Source of the DNA: Rugamonas violacea
GTDB lineage: Bacteria; Pseudomonadota; Gammaproteobacteria; Burkholderiales; Burkholderiaceae_D
NCBI RefSeq assembly: GCF_016461825.1
Contig: NZ_JAEMNU010000034.1
Coordinates: 1 to 43,115, forward strand
Reading direction: 5' to 3'
Length of the DNA stretch: 43,115 bases
Below, one piece after another: positions 7,525 through 17,853 of the stretch (position 1 is the stretch's first letter; each line of letters begins with the position of its first letter). Under the pieces are notes generated by a model that had not been told where the DNA came from, ran no database searches, and saw only the letters and a list, made by a program, of their open reading frames with translations. Made by a program: the position numbers and the translations under genes.

Positions 7525-8544
7525 ATGCACCAGATTGGTACACCTATATTGCACAGTGCGCCGGAATTGCGCAGTCCGGCGGCCCTGCGCACCGTGCTGG
7601 CCCACGACGCCGACCAACTGGCCGGCGAGCTGACCAACTGGCAGCAGAGCTACGACCAGATCAGCGCCGGCCTGTTTCGCGGCGCCCTGGTGGAGTTGCG
7701 CATGCCCAAGATCCAAGTCTTCAAGGAAAGCCTGAGCCAGGCCGTGCGGCAATCCTGCCGGGTCTGGCCGGGCGCCATCTGGTTCGGCCTGCCCGACCAT
7801 CCGGTGGCGACCCGCATCAACGGCCGCCAAGCCGGCCAGGAGTGGATCATGGTGCAGCCGGGCGAGCAGGAGTTCGAACTGGTCACGCCCAGCGCCTACG
7901 GCATCTACGGCATCGTGGTGTGCCGCCGCATGCTGGCCGAGGCGGCCGCGCGCAGCGGCTGCCTGATCGACTGGGAGCGGGTGCAGGCGGCCGAGGTGTT
8001 GCAGGTGGACGGCGCCGCCCGCGCCGCCTGCGTGCAGACGCTGGCCGGGCTGCTGGGCGAGGACGGCCACGGCACGCCGGCGCAGGCCGGCCCCAACGGC
8101 GCCGCGCGGGCCGCGCCGCACTGGCAGGAGGCGGTGCTGGGCGCGCTGCTGGAGCTGCTCGACCGCAGCTGCGTCGAGCCGGTCGCCGCCGCCAGCGTGC
8201 AGCGCCGCCAACGCGTGGTGGCGCGGGCCCGCGAGTACATCCTGGCCCACCGCGCCGAGAGCATCTCGGTGCCCGAGCTGTGCGAGCAGGTGCATGTCAG
8301 CCGGCGCACCTTGCAGTACTGCTTCGAGGACGTGCTGGGCATGAGCCCCATGCTCTACCTGCGCATGGTGCGGCTGAACGGCGTGCGGCGCCAGTTGCAC
8401 GACCCGGCCGCGCGCGGCAGCGCCATCGGCGACGTCGCCGGCGCCTGGGGCCTGTGCAACTTCAGCCAGTTCTCCAGCGACTACCGCAAGCTGTTCGGCG
8501 AGTGCCCGTCCGCCTCGATGAAGGCGCTGACGCTGCGCGGCTAG
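7525..8544 (+). CDS. eutR: AraC-family regulator, EutR-like
   Basis: A 339-residue regulator with a ligand-sensing N-terminal part (about 1-230) and a C-terminal double helix-turn-helix (about 240-335) that reads ISVPELCEQVHVSRRTLQYC and then SPMLYLRMVRLNGVRRQL. The second HTH continues with AIGDVAGAWGLCNFSQFSSD, a close match to the AraC consensus. The N-terminal part, including YDQISAGLFRGALVELRMP, is like regulators of eut operons. Position, divergent from eat, supports activation of eat-porin-eutBC in the presence of ethanolamine (and, in characterised EutR, cobalamin). The start at 7525 has an excellent AGGAGG site; the longer frame from 7369 is not needed. Confidence 0.87.
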   Translation: MHQIGTPILHSAPELRSPAALRTVLAHDADQLAGELTNWQQSYDQISAGLFRGALVELRMPKIQVFKESLSQAVRQSCRVWPGAIWFGLPDHPVATRINGRQAGQEWIMVQPGEQEFELVTPSAYGIYGIVVCRRMLAEAAARSGCLIDWERVQAAEVLQVDGAARAACVQTLAGLLGEDGHGTPAQAGPNGAARAAPHWQEAVLGALLELLDRSCVEPVAAASVQRRQRVVARAREYILAHRAESISVPELCEQVHVSRRTLQYCFEDVLGMSPMLYLRMVRLNGVRRQLHDPAARGSAIGDVAGAWGLCNFSQFSSDYRKLFGECPSASMKALTLRG

Positions 8545-8561
8545 GCCACCGCGCCGCTGCT

Positions 8562-8641
8562 GCCGGCAAACCCCACAGGCAAGAGCTAGGGTCAGACCCC
8601 CGGGGGTCTGACCCTGGTTGTCGCCGTTGGGTCTTGCCGGC
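8562..8641. repeat. Dispersed nested palindrome, copy 2
   Basis: Core 8588-8615: arms AGGGTCAGACCCCC / GGGGGTCTGACCCT, a perfect 14+14 palindrome without a loop. Outer repeat: GCCGGCAAACCCCACAGGC against GCCGTTGGGTCTTGCCGGC. It lies after the regulator stop (8544) and before the next plus-strand gene. It is the one copy whose right end does not face a minus-strand stop codon. Confidence 0.9.
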
Positions 8642-8791
8642 GTCCCAGCGATCCATCAAGCGCCGATTCATTTCGCGCCGTCCGGCGCCACTTCGCGCGT
8701 CCGCCGCGCCGTTTCGTCGCATCGCGCCGTGCGCCGCCGCGTCCGCAGGCATAGTTCACTCATCGACACCCCACAAACAAGGAGCAACACC

Positions 8792-9316
8792 ATGCTGCAA
8801 CAGATCATCAGCCACACCCCTATCTACGTTTGGGCCATTCTGGGCTTCCTGGTCTACCGTGGTGTAGCCGCCAGCCAGGACCGCACGGTCACCCTGCGCT
8901 CCCTGTTCATCATCCCCGCCGTCATGCTCGGCCTGTCGCTGCAGGACATCGCCAACCGCTTCGGCCTGCACGGCGCACCACTGGCCGCCTGGATCATCGG
9001 CGCGGCGCTGAGCACCGGCCTGACCTGGCAGCTGATCGACGGCAAACGCATCAACGTCAACCGCGCCGAGGGCAGCGTCACGGTGCGCGGCAGCTGGTTG
9101 CCGCTGGCCTTGATGATGGCCATCTTCTGCGCCAAGTACGCCGTCGCCATCGCCTTCGCCATGTCGCCCGCCCTGCGCCAGGAAGCGCTGTTCGCCGTGA
9201 CCGTCTGCGCCACCTTCGGCTTGTTCAACGGTGTCTTCCTGGGCCGCCTGCTGGGCCACCTGGCCGCCTACCTGAAAGCCGCATCGCAGGCCGGGCTGCA
9301 ATCGGCAGCAAACTAA
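8792..9316 (+). CDS. DUF6622-like membrane protein
   Basis: A 174-residue predicted inner-membrane protein with four or five hydrophobic helices: near residues 8-25, 35-52, 66-82, 105-125 and 135-155. It begins MLQQIISHTPIYVWAILGFL, a pattern I associate with an uncharacterised family of small membrane proteins (DUF6622). The start follows AAGGAGCAACACC. It stands alone between a palindromic repeat and a strong terminator, so it is probably monocistronic. Function unknown. Confidence 0.8.
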   Translation: MLQQIISHTPIYVWAILGFLVYRGVAASQDRTVTLRSLFIIPAVMLGLSLQDIANRFGLHGAPLAAWIIGAALSTGLTWQLIDGKRINVNRAEGSVTVRGSWLPLALMMAIFCAKYAVAIAFAMSPALRQEALFAVTVCATFGLFNGVFLGRLLGHLAAYLKAASQAGLQSAAN

Positions 9317-9386
9317 CACTGAATAACACTGAAGCCAAGACGCCGGCAGCGAAGACAGACCGCCGGCGGCGGCTTCCGGCAAGATT

Positions 9387-9424
9387 AAAGGGCGCCCGGT
9401 CCAACAGACCTGGCGCCCTTTTTC
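9387..9424 (+). terminator. Rho-independent terminator of the DUF6622-like gene
   Basis: A long stem with AAAGGGCGCC paired to GGCGCCCTTT and an inner GGTC/GACC step around CAACA, followed by TTTTT on the plus strand. It lies 70 bases after the stop at 9316. Confidence 0.88.
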
Positions 9425-9462
9425 GCGTATCGCCAGACCCGGCCGCCGCCGCGACCCCGAAC

Positions 9463-9498
9463 GAAAAATCCCTCCCGGCGGCGACGCGGGGAGGGATT
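9463..9498 (-). terminator. Rho-independent terminator of the sec operon
   Basis: On the minus strand, AATCCCTCCC pairs with GGGAGGGATT around a 12-base GC-rich loop and is followed by a TTTTTC run. It lies 25 bases after the secF stop and would end the queA-tgt-yajC-secDF message. Confidence 0.85.
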
Positions 9499-9522
9499 CG
9501 ACTGCTCTGACGATGCCGGCGT

Positions 9523-10545
9523 TTATACCACCGCGCCGTCCGTTTCGTCTTTTTCCTTGATCGGCTTGATCAGGTCCTCGCGCGTCACGCCCAGCCACAT
9601 GGCGACGGCGGCGGCGACGAACACCGACGAGTAGATGCCGAAGCAAATACCGATGGTCAGCGCGATGGCGAAGAAGTGCAGGGTCGGGCCGCCCAGCAGC
9701 AGCATCGACAGCACCATCATCTGCGTGCAGCCGTGGGTGATGATGGTGCGCGAGATGGTGCTGGTGATGGCGTTGTCGATCACCTCGTGCACCGACGACT
9801 TGCGCTGCTTGCGGAAGTTCTCGCGGATCCGGTCGAAAATCACCACCGACTCGTTGACCGAGTAACCCAACACCGCCAGCACCGCCGCCAATACCGTCAG
9901 CGAGAATTCCCACTGGAAGAAGGCGAAGAAGCCGAGGATGATGACCACGTCGTGCAAGTTGGCGATGATGGCGGCGACGGCGAATTTCCACTCGAAGCGC
10001 ACGGCCAGGTAGATCATCACGCCGACGATCACCATCGCCAGCGCGTTCATGCCGTTCTGGGCCAGCTCGTCGCCGACCTGCGGGCCGACGAATTCGACCT
10101 TTTGCAAGGTCACCGCTTCGGCGCCGGCGGCGTTGACGCAGCCGGATTTGACGATGTGCTCACCCTTGGCGCTGACCGTGTCGATCTGCTTGAGGCCACC
10201 CTGCTCGGCCTTGCACAGCTGCTCGAACACCAGTTGCGAGGCGTTCGAACCGGCCACCGTCTTGATGATCGGCAGGCGGATCATGACGTCGTGCGCGGTG
10301 CCGAAGCTGGTCACCTCGGGCTGCTCGTAGCCGATCTGTTCGAGCGAATGGCGGATGCCTTCCAGGTTGGCCGGCTTGGCGTACTTCAGCTCCATCACGG
10401 TGCCGCCCTTGAACTCGACGGAGAAGTGCAGCCCTTTGTGCACCAGGAAGAACACCGCCGCGACGAAGGTCAAGGCCGAGATGACGTTGAAGATCAACGC
10501 ATGGCGCATGAAGGGAATGTCTTTTTTAATCCGGAAAAATTCCAT
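9523..10545 (-). CDS. secF: Protein translocase subunit SecF
   Basis: A 340-residue inner-membrane subunit of the SecDF accessory complex, which uses the proton gradient to help Sec-dependent export. It has one N-terminal membrane helix (about 15-35), a periplasmic domain (about 36-165) and a five-helix RND-type block containing GYSVNESVVIFDRIRENFRK, the conserved proton-path/hinge motif. Start ATG 10545 follows AGAGGAT. It lies 57 bases after secD in the same direction. The C-terminus is short and charged. Confidence 0.97.
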   Translation of the reverse strand: MEFFRIKKDIPFMRHALIFNVISALTFVAAVFFLVHKGLHFSVEFKGGTVMELKYAKPANLEGIRHSLEQIGYEQPEVTSFGTAHDVMIRLPIIKTVAGSNASQLVFEQLCKAEQGGLKQIDTVSAKGEHIVKSGCVNAAGAEAVTLQKVEFVGPQVGDELAQNGMNALAMVIVGVMIYLAVRFEWKFAVAAIIANLHDVVIILGFFAFFQWEFSLTVLAAVLAVLGYSVNESVVIFDRIRENFRKQRKSSVHEVIDNAITSTISRTIITHGCTQMMVLSMLLLGGPTLHFFAIALTIGICFGIYSSVFVAAAVAMWLGVTREDLIKPIKEKDETDGAVV

Positions 10546-10602
10546 GAAATCCTCTGAGTATGGAGTGCGCTGCCGGCCGCGCGAGGCGGCCGGCGACGAT
10601 AC

Positions 10603-12468
10603 TTATTTCGACAGGCCCGGCACCCACACGGTGCCGATGGCGATCGATTGCAGCTTCTTCTTGCGGCCGTACCAGAGGTTGACCACGCCGCGCGAAATGA
10701 ACACGGCCGAGAACATCGACGTCAGGATGCCCAGGCAGTGCACCACGGCGAAGCCGCGGATGGCGCCGGAGCCGAACACCCACAGGGCCACGCCGACGAT
10801 CAGGGTGGTCACGTTCGAATCGAGGATGGTGGCCCAGGCGCGCTCGAAGCCGACCGAAATGGCCTGCTGCGGCGAGGCGCCGCCGCGCAGCTCCTCGCGG
10901 ATGCGCTCGTTGATCAGCACGTTGGCGTCGATCGCCATGCCCAGCGCCAGCGCGATCGCGGCGATGCCCGGCAGGGTCAGCGTGGCCTGCATCAGCGACA
11001 GCAGCGCGATCAGCAGCAACAGGTTGCAGGCCAGCGCCAGCACGCTGAAGAAGCCGAACATCATGTAGTAGAACATCATGAAGATGGCGATGGCGGCGAA
11101 GCCGTACATGGTCGAGTGCAGACCCTTGCTGATGTTCTCGGCGCCCAGTTGCGGGCCGATGGTGCGTTCCTCGACGAAGTCCATCGGCGCGTACAGCGCG
11201 CCGGCGCGCAGCAACAGCGCCAGCTCGGCGGCGTTCTCGGCGTTGCCCATGCCGGTGATCTGGAAGCGGCTACCCAGTTCGCTCTGGATGGTGGCGACCG
11301 ACAGCACTTCCGGTTTGCCCTTCTCGAACAACACCATGGCCATGCGCTTGCCGACGCGTTCGCGGGTCGCTTCGCGCATCTTGCGGCCACCGTCGCCGTT
11401 CAGGTCGATGCTGACGGCCGGTTGCTGGTTCTGGTCGAAGCTGGCGGTGGCGCTGGAGATGTAGTCGCCGGTCAGCGCCACGTCCTTGGTCAGCACGACC
11501 GGCACGCCCTTGCCGACGGTGAACAGCTCGGAGTTGAACGGGATCGCGGCGGACAGCTCGGTGCCGGGGGTGACGGTGTCGTCGACCATGCGCACTTCCA
11601 GCGTCGCGGTGCGGCCGATGACGGCCTTGGCGCGCGCCACGTCCTGCACGCCGGGCAGCTGGACGACGATGCGGTCGGCGCCCTGCTGCTGGATGATCGG
11701 CTCGGCCACGCCCAGCTCGTTGACGCGCTTGGACAGGGTGGCGATGTTCTGCTTGACGCCGTCGTCGATGGTTTGCTTGAGCGCGGCCGGCTTCAGGCTG
11801 ACCTGCAGCTTGAGCTCGTCGCCGGCGCCGCTGTCGACGAAGGCCAGGTCGGCCATCTGGCCGGACAGCACGTCCTTGGCCTTGCTGCGGGTGTCGGCGT
11901 CGCGGAACTTGATCTCGATGGTGTCGCCGACGCGCTCGATGCCGGCGTGGCGCACGTTCTTGTCGCGCAGCGCGCTACGGGCGGCGGCCTGGATGCCTTG
12001 CACGCGCTTGCTCAGCGCGGCCTTGACGTCGACCTGCAGCAGGAAGTGGACACCGCCGCGCAAGTCGAGGCCGAGGTACATCGGCAACGCGTGCAGGCTT
12101 TGCATCCATTTCGGCGTGTTCGGCTGCAGGTTCAGCGCCACCAGGTAGGTCGGGTCGGCCGGATCGGTGTTCAGATCCTTCTCCAGCACGGCCTTGGCCT
12201 TGAATTGGGTGTCGGGGTCGGCGAAGCGGGCGCGCACCGAGGCGTAGGTGCCGGTGCCGTCGAAGCTGATGCCGTCGGCGGCGATGTTTTCCTTCTTCAG
12301 CACGGCGGCGACCTGGGCCGCCATCTCGCTCGTCATCTTGACGGTCGACTTGCCGCTGGTGACCTGCACCGCCGGCGATTCGCCGAAATAGTTCGGCGCC
12401 GTAAACAGCGCACCCAGCAGGATGGCGACGGCGATGAGGATGTATTTCCAGACTGGATAGCGATTCAT
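10603..12468 (-). CDS. secD: Protein translocase subunit SecD
   Basis: A 621-residue partner of SecF. After an N-terminal helix (about 5-25) comes a large periplasmic region with the P1 head, containing MYLGLDLRGGVHFLLQVDVK, the well-known D2 motif. The C-terminal half has the RND helices with ALALGMAIDANVLINERIRE, the conserved Asp-bearing segment. I chose ATG 12468 (MNRYPVWKYI), the usual N-terminus; a TTG three codons upstream is also open. The ribosome site is weak, so translation may be coupled to or limited relative to yajC, which ends 94 bases earlier. Confidence 0.97.
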   Translation of the reverse strand: MNRYPVWKYILIAVAILLGALFTAPNYFGESPAVQVTSGKSTVKMTSEMAAQVAAVLKKENIAADGISFDGTGTYASVRARFADPDTQFKAKAVLEKDLNTDPADPTYLVALNLQPNTPKWMQSLHALPMYLGLDLRGGVHFLLQVDVKAALSKRVQGIQAAARSALRDKNVRHAGIERVGDTIEIKFRDADTRSKAKDVLSGQMADLAFVDSGAGDELKLQVSLKPAALKQTIDDGVKQNIATLSKRVNELGVAEPIIQQQGADRIVVQLPGVQDVARAKAVIGRTATLEVRMVDDTVTPGTELSAAIPFNSELFTVGKGVPVVLTKDVALTGDYISSATASFDQNQQPAVSIDLNGDGGRKMREATRERVGKRMAMVLFEKGKPEVLSVATIQSELGSRFQITGMGNAENAAELALLLRAGALYAPMDFVEERTIGPQLGAENISKGLHSTMYGFAAIAIFMMFYYMMFGFFSVLALACNLLLLIALLSLMQATLTLPGIAAIALALGMAIDANVLINERIREELRGGASPQQAISVGFERAWATILDSNVTTLIVGVALWVFGSGAIRGFAVVHCLGILTSMFSAVFISRGVVNLWYGRKKKLQSIAIGTVWVPGLSK

Positions 12469-12562
12469 ATTGTTCAACGTTCAGTGTTAGGCGTCGGATG
12501 CAACATACGGAAACGGCCGCGCTTCTGGTGCGGCCGTTCCCGTGACCAAGTGCTCGCCGGTC

Positions 12563-12892
12563 TTACAGCGCCTTGAGCGTGCCCTTAGGCAACAGCATGG
12601 TGATCGAGCTCTTTTGCACAACGATTTCGGTGCCGGTCGACACTTCCAGCGTCACGTACGCCTCGCTGACCTTGGCGACTTTGCCCAGCAGGCCGCCGGC
12701 GGTGACCACTTCGTCGCCCTTGGCGAGCGCGTCCATCATGGTTTTTTGTTCCTTGGCGCGTTTCTGCTGGGGACGGATCATGAGGAAATACATGGCCACG
12801 AACATCAGGATGATCGGCAGGAAGCTGGTGATGTTGCCGCTCAGGCCCATGGCGTCGAGTGGGGATTGTGCGTATGCGTTGGAAATGAACAC
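12563..12892 (-). CDS. yajC: Preprotein translocase subunit YajC
   Basis: A 109-residue small Sec-associated membrane protein. A single strong helix (about 22-40, SFLPIILMFVAMYFLMIRPQ) is followed by the conserved QQKRAKEQ segment and a small cytosolic beta domain with KGDEVVTAGGLLGKV. The start is GTG at 12892, preceded by GGAG at about 7 bases; no ATG gives the full N-terminus. It sits in the classic tgt-yajC-secD-secF order, though separated from tgt by 236 bases containing a palindromic repeat. Confidence 0.96.
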   Translation of the reverse strand: MFISNAYAQSPLDAMGLSGNITSFLPIILMFVAMYFLMIRPQQKRAKEQKTMMDALAKGDEVVTAGGLLGKVAKVSEAYVTLEVSTGTEIVVQKSSITMLLPKGTLKAL

Positions 12893-13035
12893 AGATAACT
12901 CCGGTAATTAGTTTGAAAAACAGCGCTGTATTCTAGCACTGGCCGGCGAAGCCAAGGCTGCCGGCTAGGTGGGGTCCAACATAATTTTTACAAGACTTGC
13001 AACATTTATTGCTTGGAACGGTGGCGGCGGCGGCG

Positions 13036-13128
13036 AAAACCACCCAAAGGCGGAGAGCCGGGGTCAGACCCCGCGGGGTCTGACCCCAGTTTTTGCCTCT
13101 GGGTTTGCTTGACTTAGCGGCGCCGAGA
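13036..13128. repeat. Dispersed nested palindrome, copy 3
   Basis: Core 13060-13087: arms GGGGTCAGACCCCG / CGGGGTCTGACCCC, a perfect 14+14 palindrome. Outer repeat: AAAACCACCCAAAGGCGGAG against TTTGCCTCTGGGTTTGCTT. The right side continues as GACTTAGCGG...GAGATC and reaches the stop codon of tgt; copy 5 shows the same continuation. On the minus strand the structure ends GGGTGGTTTT. Confidence 0.92.
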
Positions 13129-14286
<1,158 letters not shown>

Positions 14287-15348
14287 TTAATTATTCGATG
14301 AGTTATTCGATGAATTTTTCTGTGCTTGCCGCGACTGGGTGGTCAGCAGCATGGCGTCGCCGTAGCTGAAGAAGCGGTATTCGCTGGCGATGGCGTGGGC
14401 GTAGGCGGCGCGGATTTCGGCGTAACCGGCGAAGGCCGAGACCAGCATCAGCAGGGTCGACTTGGGCAGGTGGAAGTTGGTGATCAGCCGGGTCACGGTC
14501 TTGAACAGGTAGCCGGGCGTGATGAACAGCGCGGTGTCGGCGCTGCCGGCGAGCAGTTCGCCGCTCTGCGAGGCCGACTCCAGCGCGCGCAGGCTGGTGG
14601 TGCCGACGGCCACCACGTCGCGCCCGGCGGCGCGGGTGGCGCGCACCGCGTCCACCGTGGCCTGCGGCAGGGTGTACCACTCGGTGTGCATCTTGTGCTC
14701 GCTCAGCACCTCGGCGCGCACCGGCTGGAAGGTGCCGGCGCCGACGTGCAGGGTGACGTAGGCGAAGCGCACGCCCTTGGCGGCCAGTTGCGCCAGCAGT
14801 TTCTCGTCGAAGTGCAGGCCGGCGGTGGGCGCGGCGACGGCGCCTGGCACCTTGTTGAACACGGTCTGGTAGCGCGTCTCGTCGAAGGCGTCGGCCGTGT
14901 GTTCGATGTAGGGCGGCAGCGGCAGGCGGCCGTGCGCCTCGATCAGCTCGAACACGTCGGCGTCGAAGTGCAGCGTGAAGAACTCGCCGGCGCGCGCGCC
15001 GACGGTGACGTCGAAGGCGTCGGCCAGGCGGATCTTGCAGCCCGGCGGCGGCGACTTGGAGGCGCGCACCTGGGCCAGCACGGTGCGCTCGTCGAGCACG
15101 CGCTCGACTAGCGCCTCGACCTTGCCGCCGCTCTCCTTGACGCCGAAGAAGCGCGCCTTCAGCACGCGGGTGTCGTTCATCACCAGCAGGTCGCCGGCCT
15201 GCAGTTGGTCGACGATGTCGGCGAACTGGCGGTCGACCAGTTGCTGGCCATCGAGGTGCAGCAGGCGCGAGGCGCTGCGGTCCGGCAGGGGAAATTGCGC
15301 GATGCGCTCTGGCGGCAAGTTAAAATCGAAATCGGAAAGCGAGTACAT
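14287..15348 (-). CDS. queA: S-adenosylmethionine:tRNA ribosyltransferase-isomerase
   Basis: A 353-residue enzyme that adds the epoxycyclopentanediol part to preQ1 in tRNA, using the ribosyl moiety of SAM. Family motifs include [20 protein letters not shown] at the start, [46 protein letters not shown] and [18 protein letters not shown]. The start at 15348 gives the standard N-terminus; the longer frame to 15459 is unsupported and the ribosome site is only AGAAG. The last nine codons encode a tandem (SSNN)2 tail from a 12-bp DNA repeat at 14290-14313, which looks like a recent local duplication outside the folded domain. First gene of the operon. Confidence 0.97.
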   Translation of the reverse strand: MYSLSDFDFNLPPERIAQFPLPDRSASRLLHLDGQQLVDRQFADIVDQLQAGDLLVMNDTRVLKARFFGVKESGGKVEALVERVLDERTVLAQVRASKSPPPGCKIRLADAFDVTVGARAGEFFTLHFDADVFELIEAHGRLPLPPYIEHTADAFDETRYQTVFNKVPGAVAAPTAGLHFDEKLLAQLAAKGVRFAYVTLHVGAGTFQPVRAEVLSEHKMHTEWYTLPQATVDAVRATRAAGRDVVAVGTTSLRALESASQSGELLAGSADTALFITPGYLFKTVTRLITNFHLPKSTLLMLVSAFAGYAEIRAAYAHAIASEYRFFSYGDAMLLTTQSRQAQKNSSNNSSNN

Positions 15349-15507
15349 GGGCAAACTTCTAGACGGTGTGAGGAAAATGCGAACGGCGCCCGGATCGCGC
15401 ACACTATGCCGCGATCCCGCGCAAGCCTTACAATATCGGCCTCGCTGCGCGACGGCCAACCCTCTATTTTACGCTAGCGCCTGAAAACGCCCGCAAAACG
15501 CCCGAAT
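15349..15507. promoter_or_regulatory. Divergent promoter region of queA and recG
   Basis: 159 bases separate the two divergent starts. Two AT-richer spots stand out: TACAATAT at 15429-15436 and CTATTTTACG at 15464-15473. Either could be part of a -10 region, but I cannot pair them with a clear -35 element. Ribosome sites for both genes are weak. Confidence 0.35.
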
Positions 15508-17574
15508 ATGCCCGTTCCGAAGCCAAAAACAGTCAAGAAAGTCGTCAGCCCGGAGGCCAAGCTGGCCAAACTCGGCCTGCGCACCGACATGGACCTGGTG
15601 CTGCACCTGCCCATGCGCTACGAGGACGAGACCCAGGTCATCAGCATCGAGGAGGCCTGTTTGCACGGCGGCGAGTCGTCCCAGGTCGAGGGCCTGGTGG
15701 TGAAGAACGAAATCACCTTCAAGCCGCGGCGCCAGCTGCTGGTGCACATCGCCGACGCGAGCGGCGACCTGCAACTGCGCTTCATGAACTTCTACGGCAG
15801 CCAGGTCAAGCAACTGGCCGAGGGCACCCGGGTGCGCGCGCGCGGCGAGCTGAAACACGGCTTCTTCGGCGCCGAGATGGTGCACCCGACCTACAAGGTG
15901 GTCAACGAGGGCGCCCCGCTGCCCACTTCGCTGACGCCGGTCTACCCGTCCGGCGAGGGCCTGTCGCAGCCGATCCTGCGGCGCGCCATCAACGACGCCA
16001 TGCAGCGCATCGACTGGACCGACACCTTGCCGGCCGAGCTGCGCGCCGAGATGAGCCTGTCCGACTTCGAACCCTCGGTCAAGCTGCTGCACTATCCGCC
16101 GCAGCAGGTCGACGAGCACGCCCTGGCCGACCGTTCGCACCCGGCCTGGGTGCGCATGAAGTTCGACGAGCTGCTGGCCCAGCAGCTCTCGCTCAAGCGC
16201 GCCCAGCGCGCCCGCCGCTCCAAGGGCGCCGCCGCGCTGAAGAGCGTCGGCGCGCTGTCGCAGGCCTTCCAGGCGGCGCTGCCGTTCCAGCTGACCGGCG
16301 CCCAGCAGCGCGTGCTCGACGAGATCCGCGCCGACCTGCGCCATCCCTATCCGATGCAGCGCCTGCTGCAGGGCGACGTCGGCAGCGGCAAGACGGTGGT
16401 GTCGGCGCTGGCCGCCGCGCAGGCCATCGACAGCGGCTTCCAGGCGGCGCTGATGGCGCCCACCGAGATCCTGGCCGACCAGCACTTCCGCAAGATCGCG
16501 GCGTGGATGGAGCCGCTCGGCGTCAAGGTGGCCTGGCTGACCGGCAGCCTGAAAAAGAAGGACAAGCTGGCCGCCTACGCCTTGATCGAGTCGGGCGAGG
16601 CGCAACTGGTGATCGGCACCCACGCGCTGATCCAGGACGGCGTGCAATTCGCCAAGCTGGGCCTGGTGATCGTCGACGAGCAGCACCGCTTCGGCGTCGG
16701 CCAGCGCCTGACCTTGCGCAACAAGGGCGACGTCAACGCCGTGCCGCACCAACTGATGATGTCGGCCACGCCGATCCCGCGCACCCTGGCGATGACCTAC
16801 TACGCCGATCTGGAGGTGTCGGTGATCGACGAGCTGCCGCCCGGCCGCAGCCCGATCGTCACCCGCGCCATCGACCAGAACCGGCGCGACGAGGTGATCG
16901 AACGGGTCTACGCGGCGGCGCAGGAAGGCCGCCAGGTGTACTGGGTCTGCCCGTTGATCGAGGAGTCCGAGGCGCTGCAGCTGCAAACCGCCACCGACAC
17001 CCACGCCATGCTGGCCGACTCGCTGCCCGGCCTGGCGGTCGGCCTGGTGCATGGCCGCATGAAGACGGCTGAAAAACAGGAGGTGATGGACGCCTTCAGC
17101 GCCGGCCAGGTGCACGTGCTGGTGGCCACCACGGTGATCGAGGTGGGGGTCGACGTGCCGAACGCCTCGCTGATGGTGATCGAACACGCCGAGCGTTTCG
17201 GCCTGTCGCAGCTGCACCAACTGCGCGGCCGGGTCGGTCGCGGCTCGGCGGCCAGCGTCTGCCTGCTGCTGTATCAGGGCCCGCTGGGCGGTGTGGCGCG
17301 CCAGCGCCTGATGACGATGCGCGAGACCACCGACGGCTTCGAGATCGCCCGCCGCGATCTGGAGATACGCGGCCCCGGCGAATTCCTCGGCGCGCGCCAG
17401 TCGGGTCAGGCGATGCTGCGCTTCGCCGACCTGGAGACGGACGGCTGGCTGGTCGACCAGGCGCGCGACGTGGCGCAGGACCTGCTGCACGCCAGCACGC
17501 CGGACAAGGCGGCCACGGTGGAGGCCCACCTGGCCCGCTGGCTGGGCGGCAAAGAGGAGTTTCTCAAGGTCTAG
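15508..17574 (+). CDS. recG: ATP-dependent DNA helicase RecG
   Basis: A 688-residue branch-migration helicase that remodels stalled forks and Holliday junctions. The N-terminal wedge/OB domain (about 60-150) includes KNEITFKPRRQLLVHIADAS. The helicase core carries Walker A GDVGSGKTVV (about 289-298), a DEQH box in VIVDEQHRFGVGQR (about 389), MSATPIPRTLAMTYYADLEV, and motif VI within HQLRGRVGRG, preceded by VATTVIEVGVDVPNASLMVI. The TRG-type C-terminal part is present and ends in EEFLKV. Length is normal. It is divergent from queA and followed by palindrome copy 4. Confidence 0.98.
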   Translation: MPVPKPKTVKKVVSPEAKLAKLGLRTDMDLVLHLPMRYEDETQVISIEEACLHGGESSQVEGLVVKNEITFKPRRQLLVHIADASGDLQLRFMNFYGSQVKQLAEGTRVRARGELKHGFFGAEMVHPTYKVVNEGAPLPTSLTPVYPSGEGLSQPILRRAINDAMQRIDWTDTLPAELRAEMSLSDFEPSVKLLHYPPQQVDEHALADRSHPAWVRMKFDELLAQQLSLKRAQRARRSKGAAALKSVGALSQAFQAALPFQLTGAQQRVLDEIRADLRHPYPMQRLLQGDVGSGKTVVSALAAAQAIDSGFQAALMAPTEILADQHFRKIAAWMEPLGVKVAWLTGSLKKKDKLAAYALIESGEAQLVIGTHALIQDGVQFAKLGLVIVDEQHRFGVGQRLTLRNKGDVNAVPHQLMMSATPIPRTLAMTYYADLEVSVIDELPPGRSPIVTRAIDQNRRDEVIERVYAAAQEGRQVYWVCPLIEESEALQLQTATDTHAMLADSLPGLAVGLVHGRMKTAEKQEVMDAFSAGQVHVLVATTVIEVGVDVPNASLMVIEHAERFGLSQLHQLRGRVGRGSAASVCLLLYQGPLGGVARQRLMTMRETTDGFEIARRDLEIRGPGEFLGARQSGQAMLRFADLETDGWLVDQARDVAQDLLHASTPDKAATVEAHLARWLGGKEEFLKV

Positions 17575-17608
17575 GCCGGGTACTGAGCTGTGAAGTTCGC
17601 GCGCAGGG

Positions 17609-17692
17609 TGCGCCAAAACCACCCAACGGCGGAGAGCCAGGGACGGACCCCTCGGGGTCCGTCCCTAGATTTACGCCGCTGGGTTTTGCGCA
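17609..17692. repeat. Dispersed nested palindrome, copy 4
   Basis: Core 17639-17666: arms AGGGACGGACCCC / GGGGTCCGTCCCT (13 bp, perfect) around TC. Compared with the other copies, T to A in the left arm is matched by A to T in the right arm. Outer repeat: TGCGCCAAAACCACCCAACG against GCCGCTGGGTTTTGCGCA. It lies between the convergent recG and MFS-operon ends. Confidence 0.92.
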
Positions 17693-17724
17693 GGACACCG
17701 GCACATAGAACGCCCCCGCCGCCG

Positions 17725-17853
17725 CTAGAAGCACAGCGTGAAGCGGTTGGCCAGGTCGAACATGAAATCCGGCCGCAGATAGGCGATGAACACCAGCGCC
17801 AGCACGGCGGCCAGCGCCAGCCGCGGCAGCCAGCGTTTCAGCGGCGCGCTCAT
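17725..17853 (-). CDS. Small membrane peptide coupled to the MFS gene
   Basis: A 42-residue ORF whose ATG overlaps the MFS transporter stop as ATGA (17850-17853), the arrangement for coupled translation. A basic N-terminus (MSAPLKRWLPR) leads into one hydrophobic helix (LALAAVLALVFIAYL, about residues 12-26), then a short tail ending NRFTLCF. It is probably a single-pass inner-membrane peptide. I recognise no family; its job may be tied to the transporter, as a stabiliser or subunit. The overlap and the clean helix argue that it is real, but its small size leaves doubt. Confidence 0.6.
   Translation of the reverse strand: MSAPLKRWLPRLALAAVLALVFIAYLRPDFMFDLANRFTLCF

Noticed and set aside
10648..12576. 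642-codon plus-strand open frame across secD
   Set aside because: Shadow of secD with low-complexity composition and no recognisable domain.
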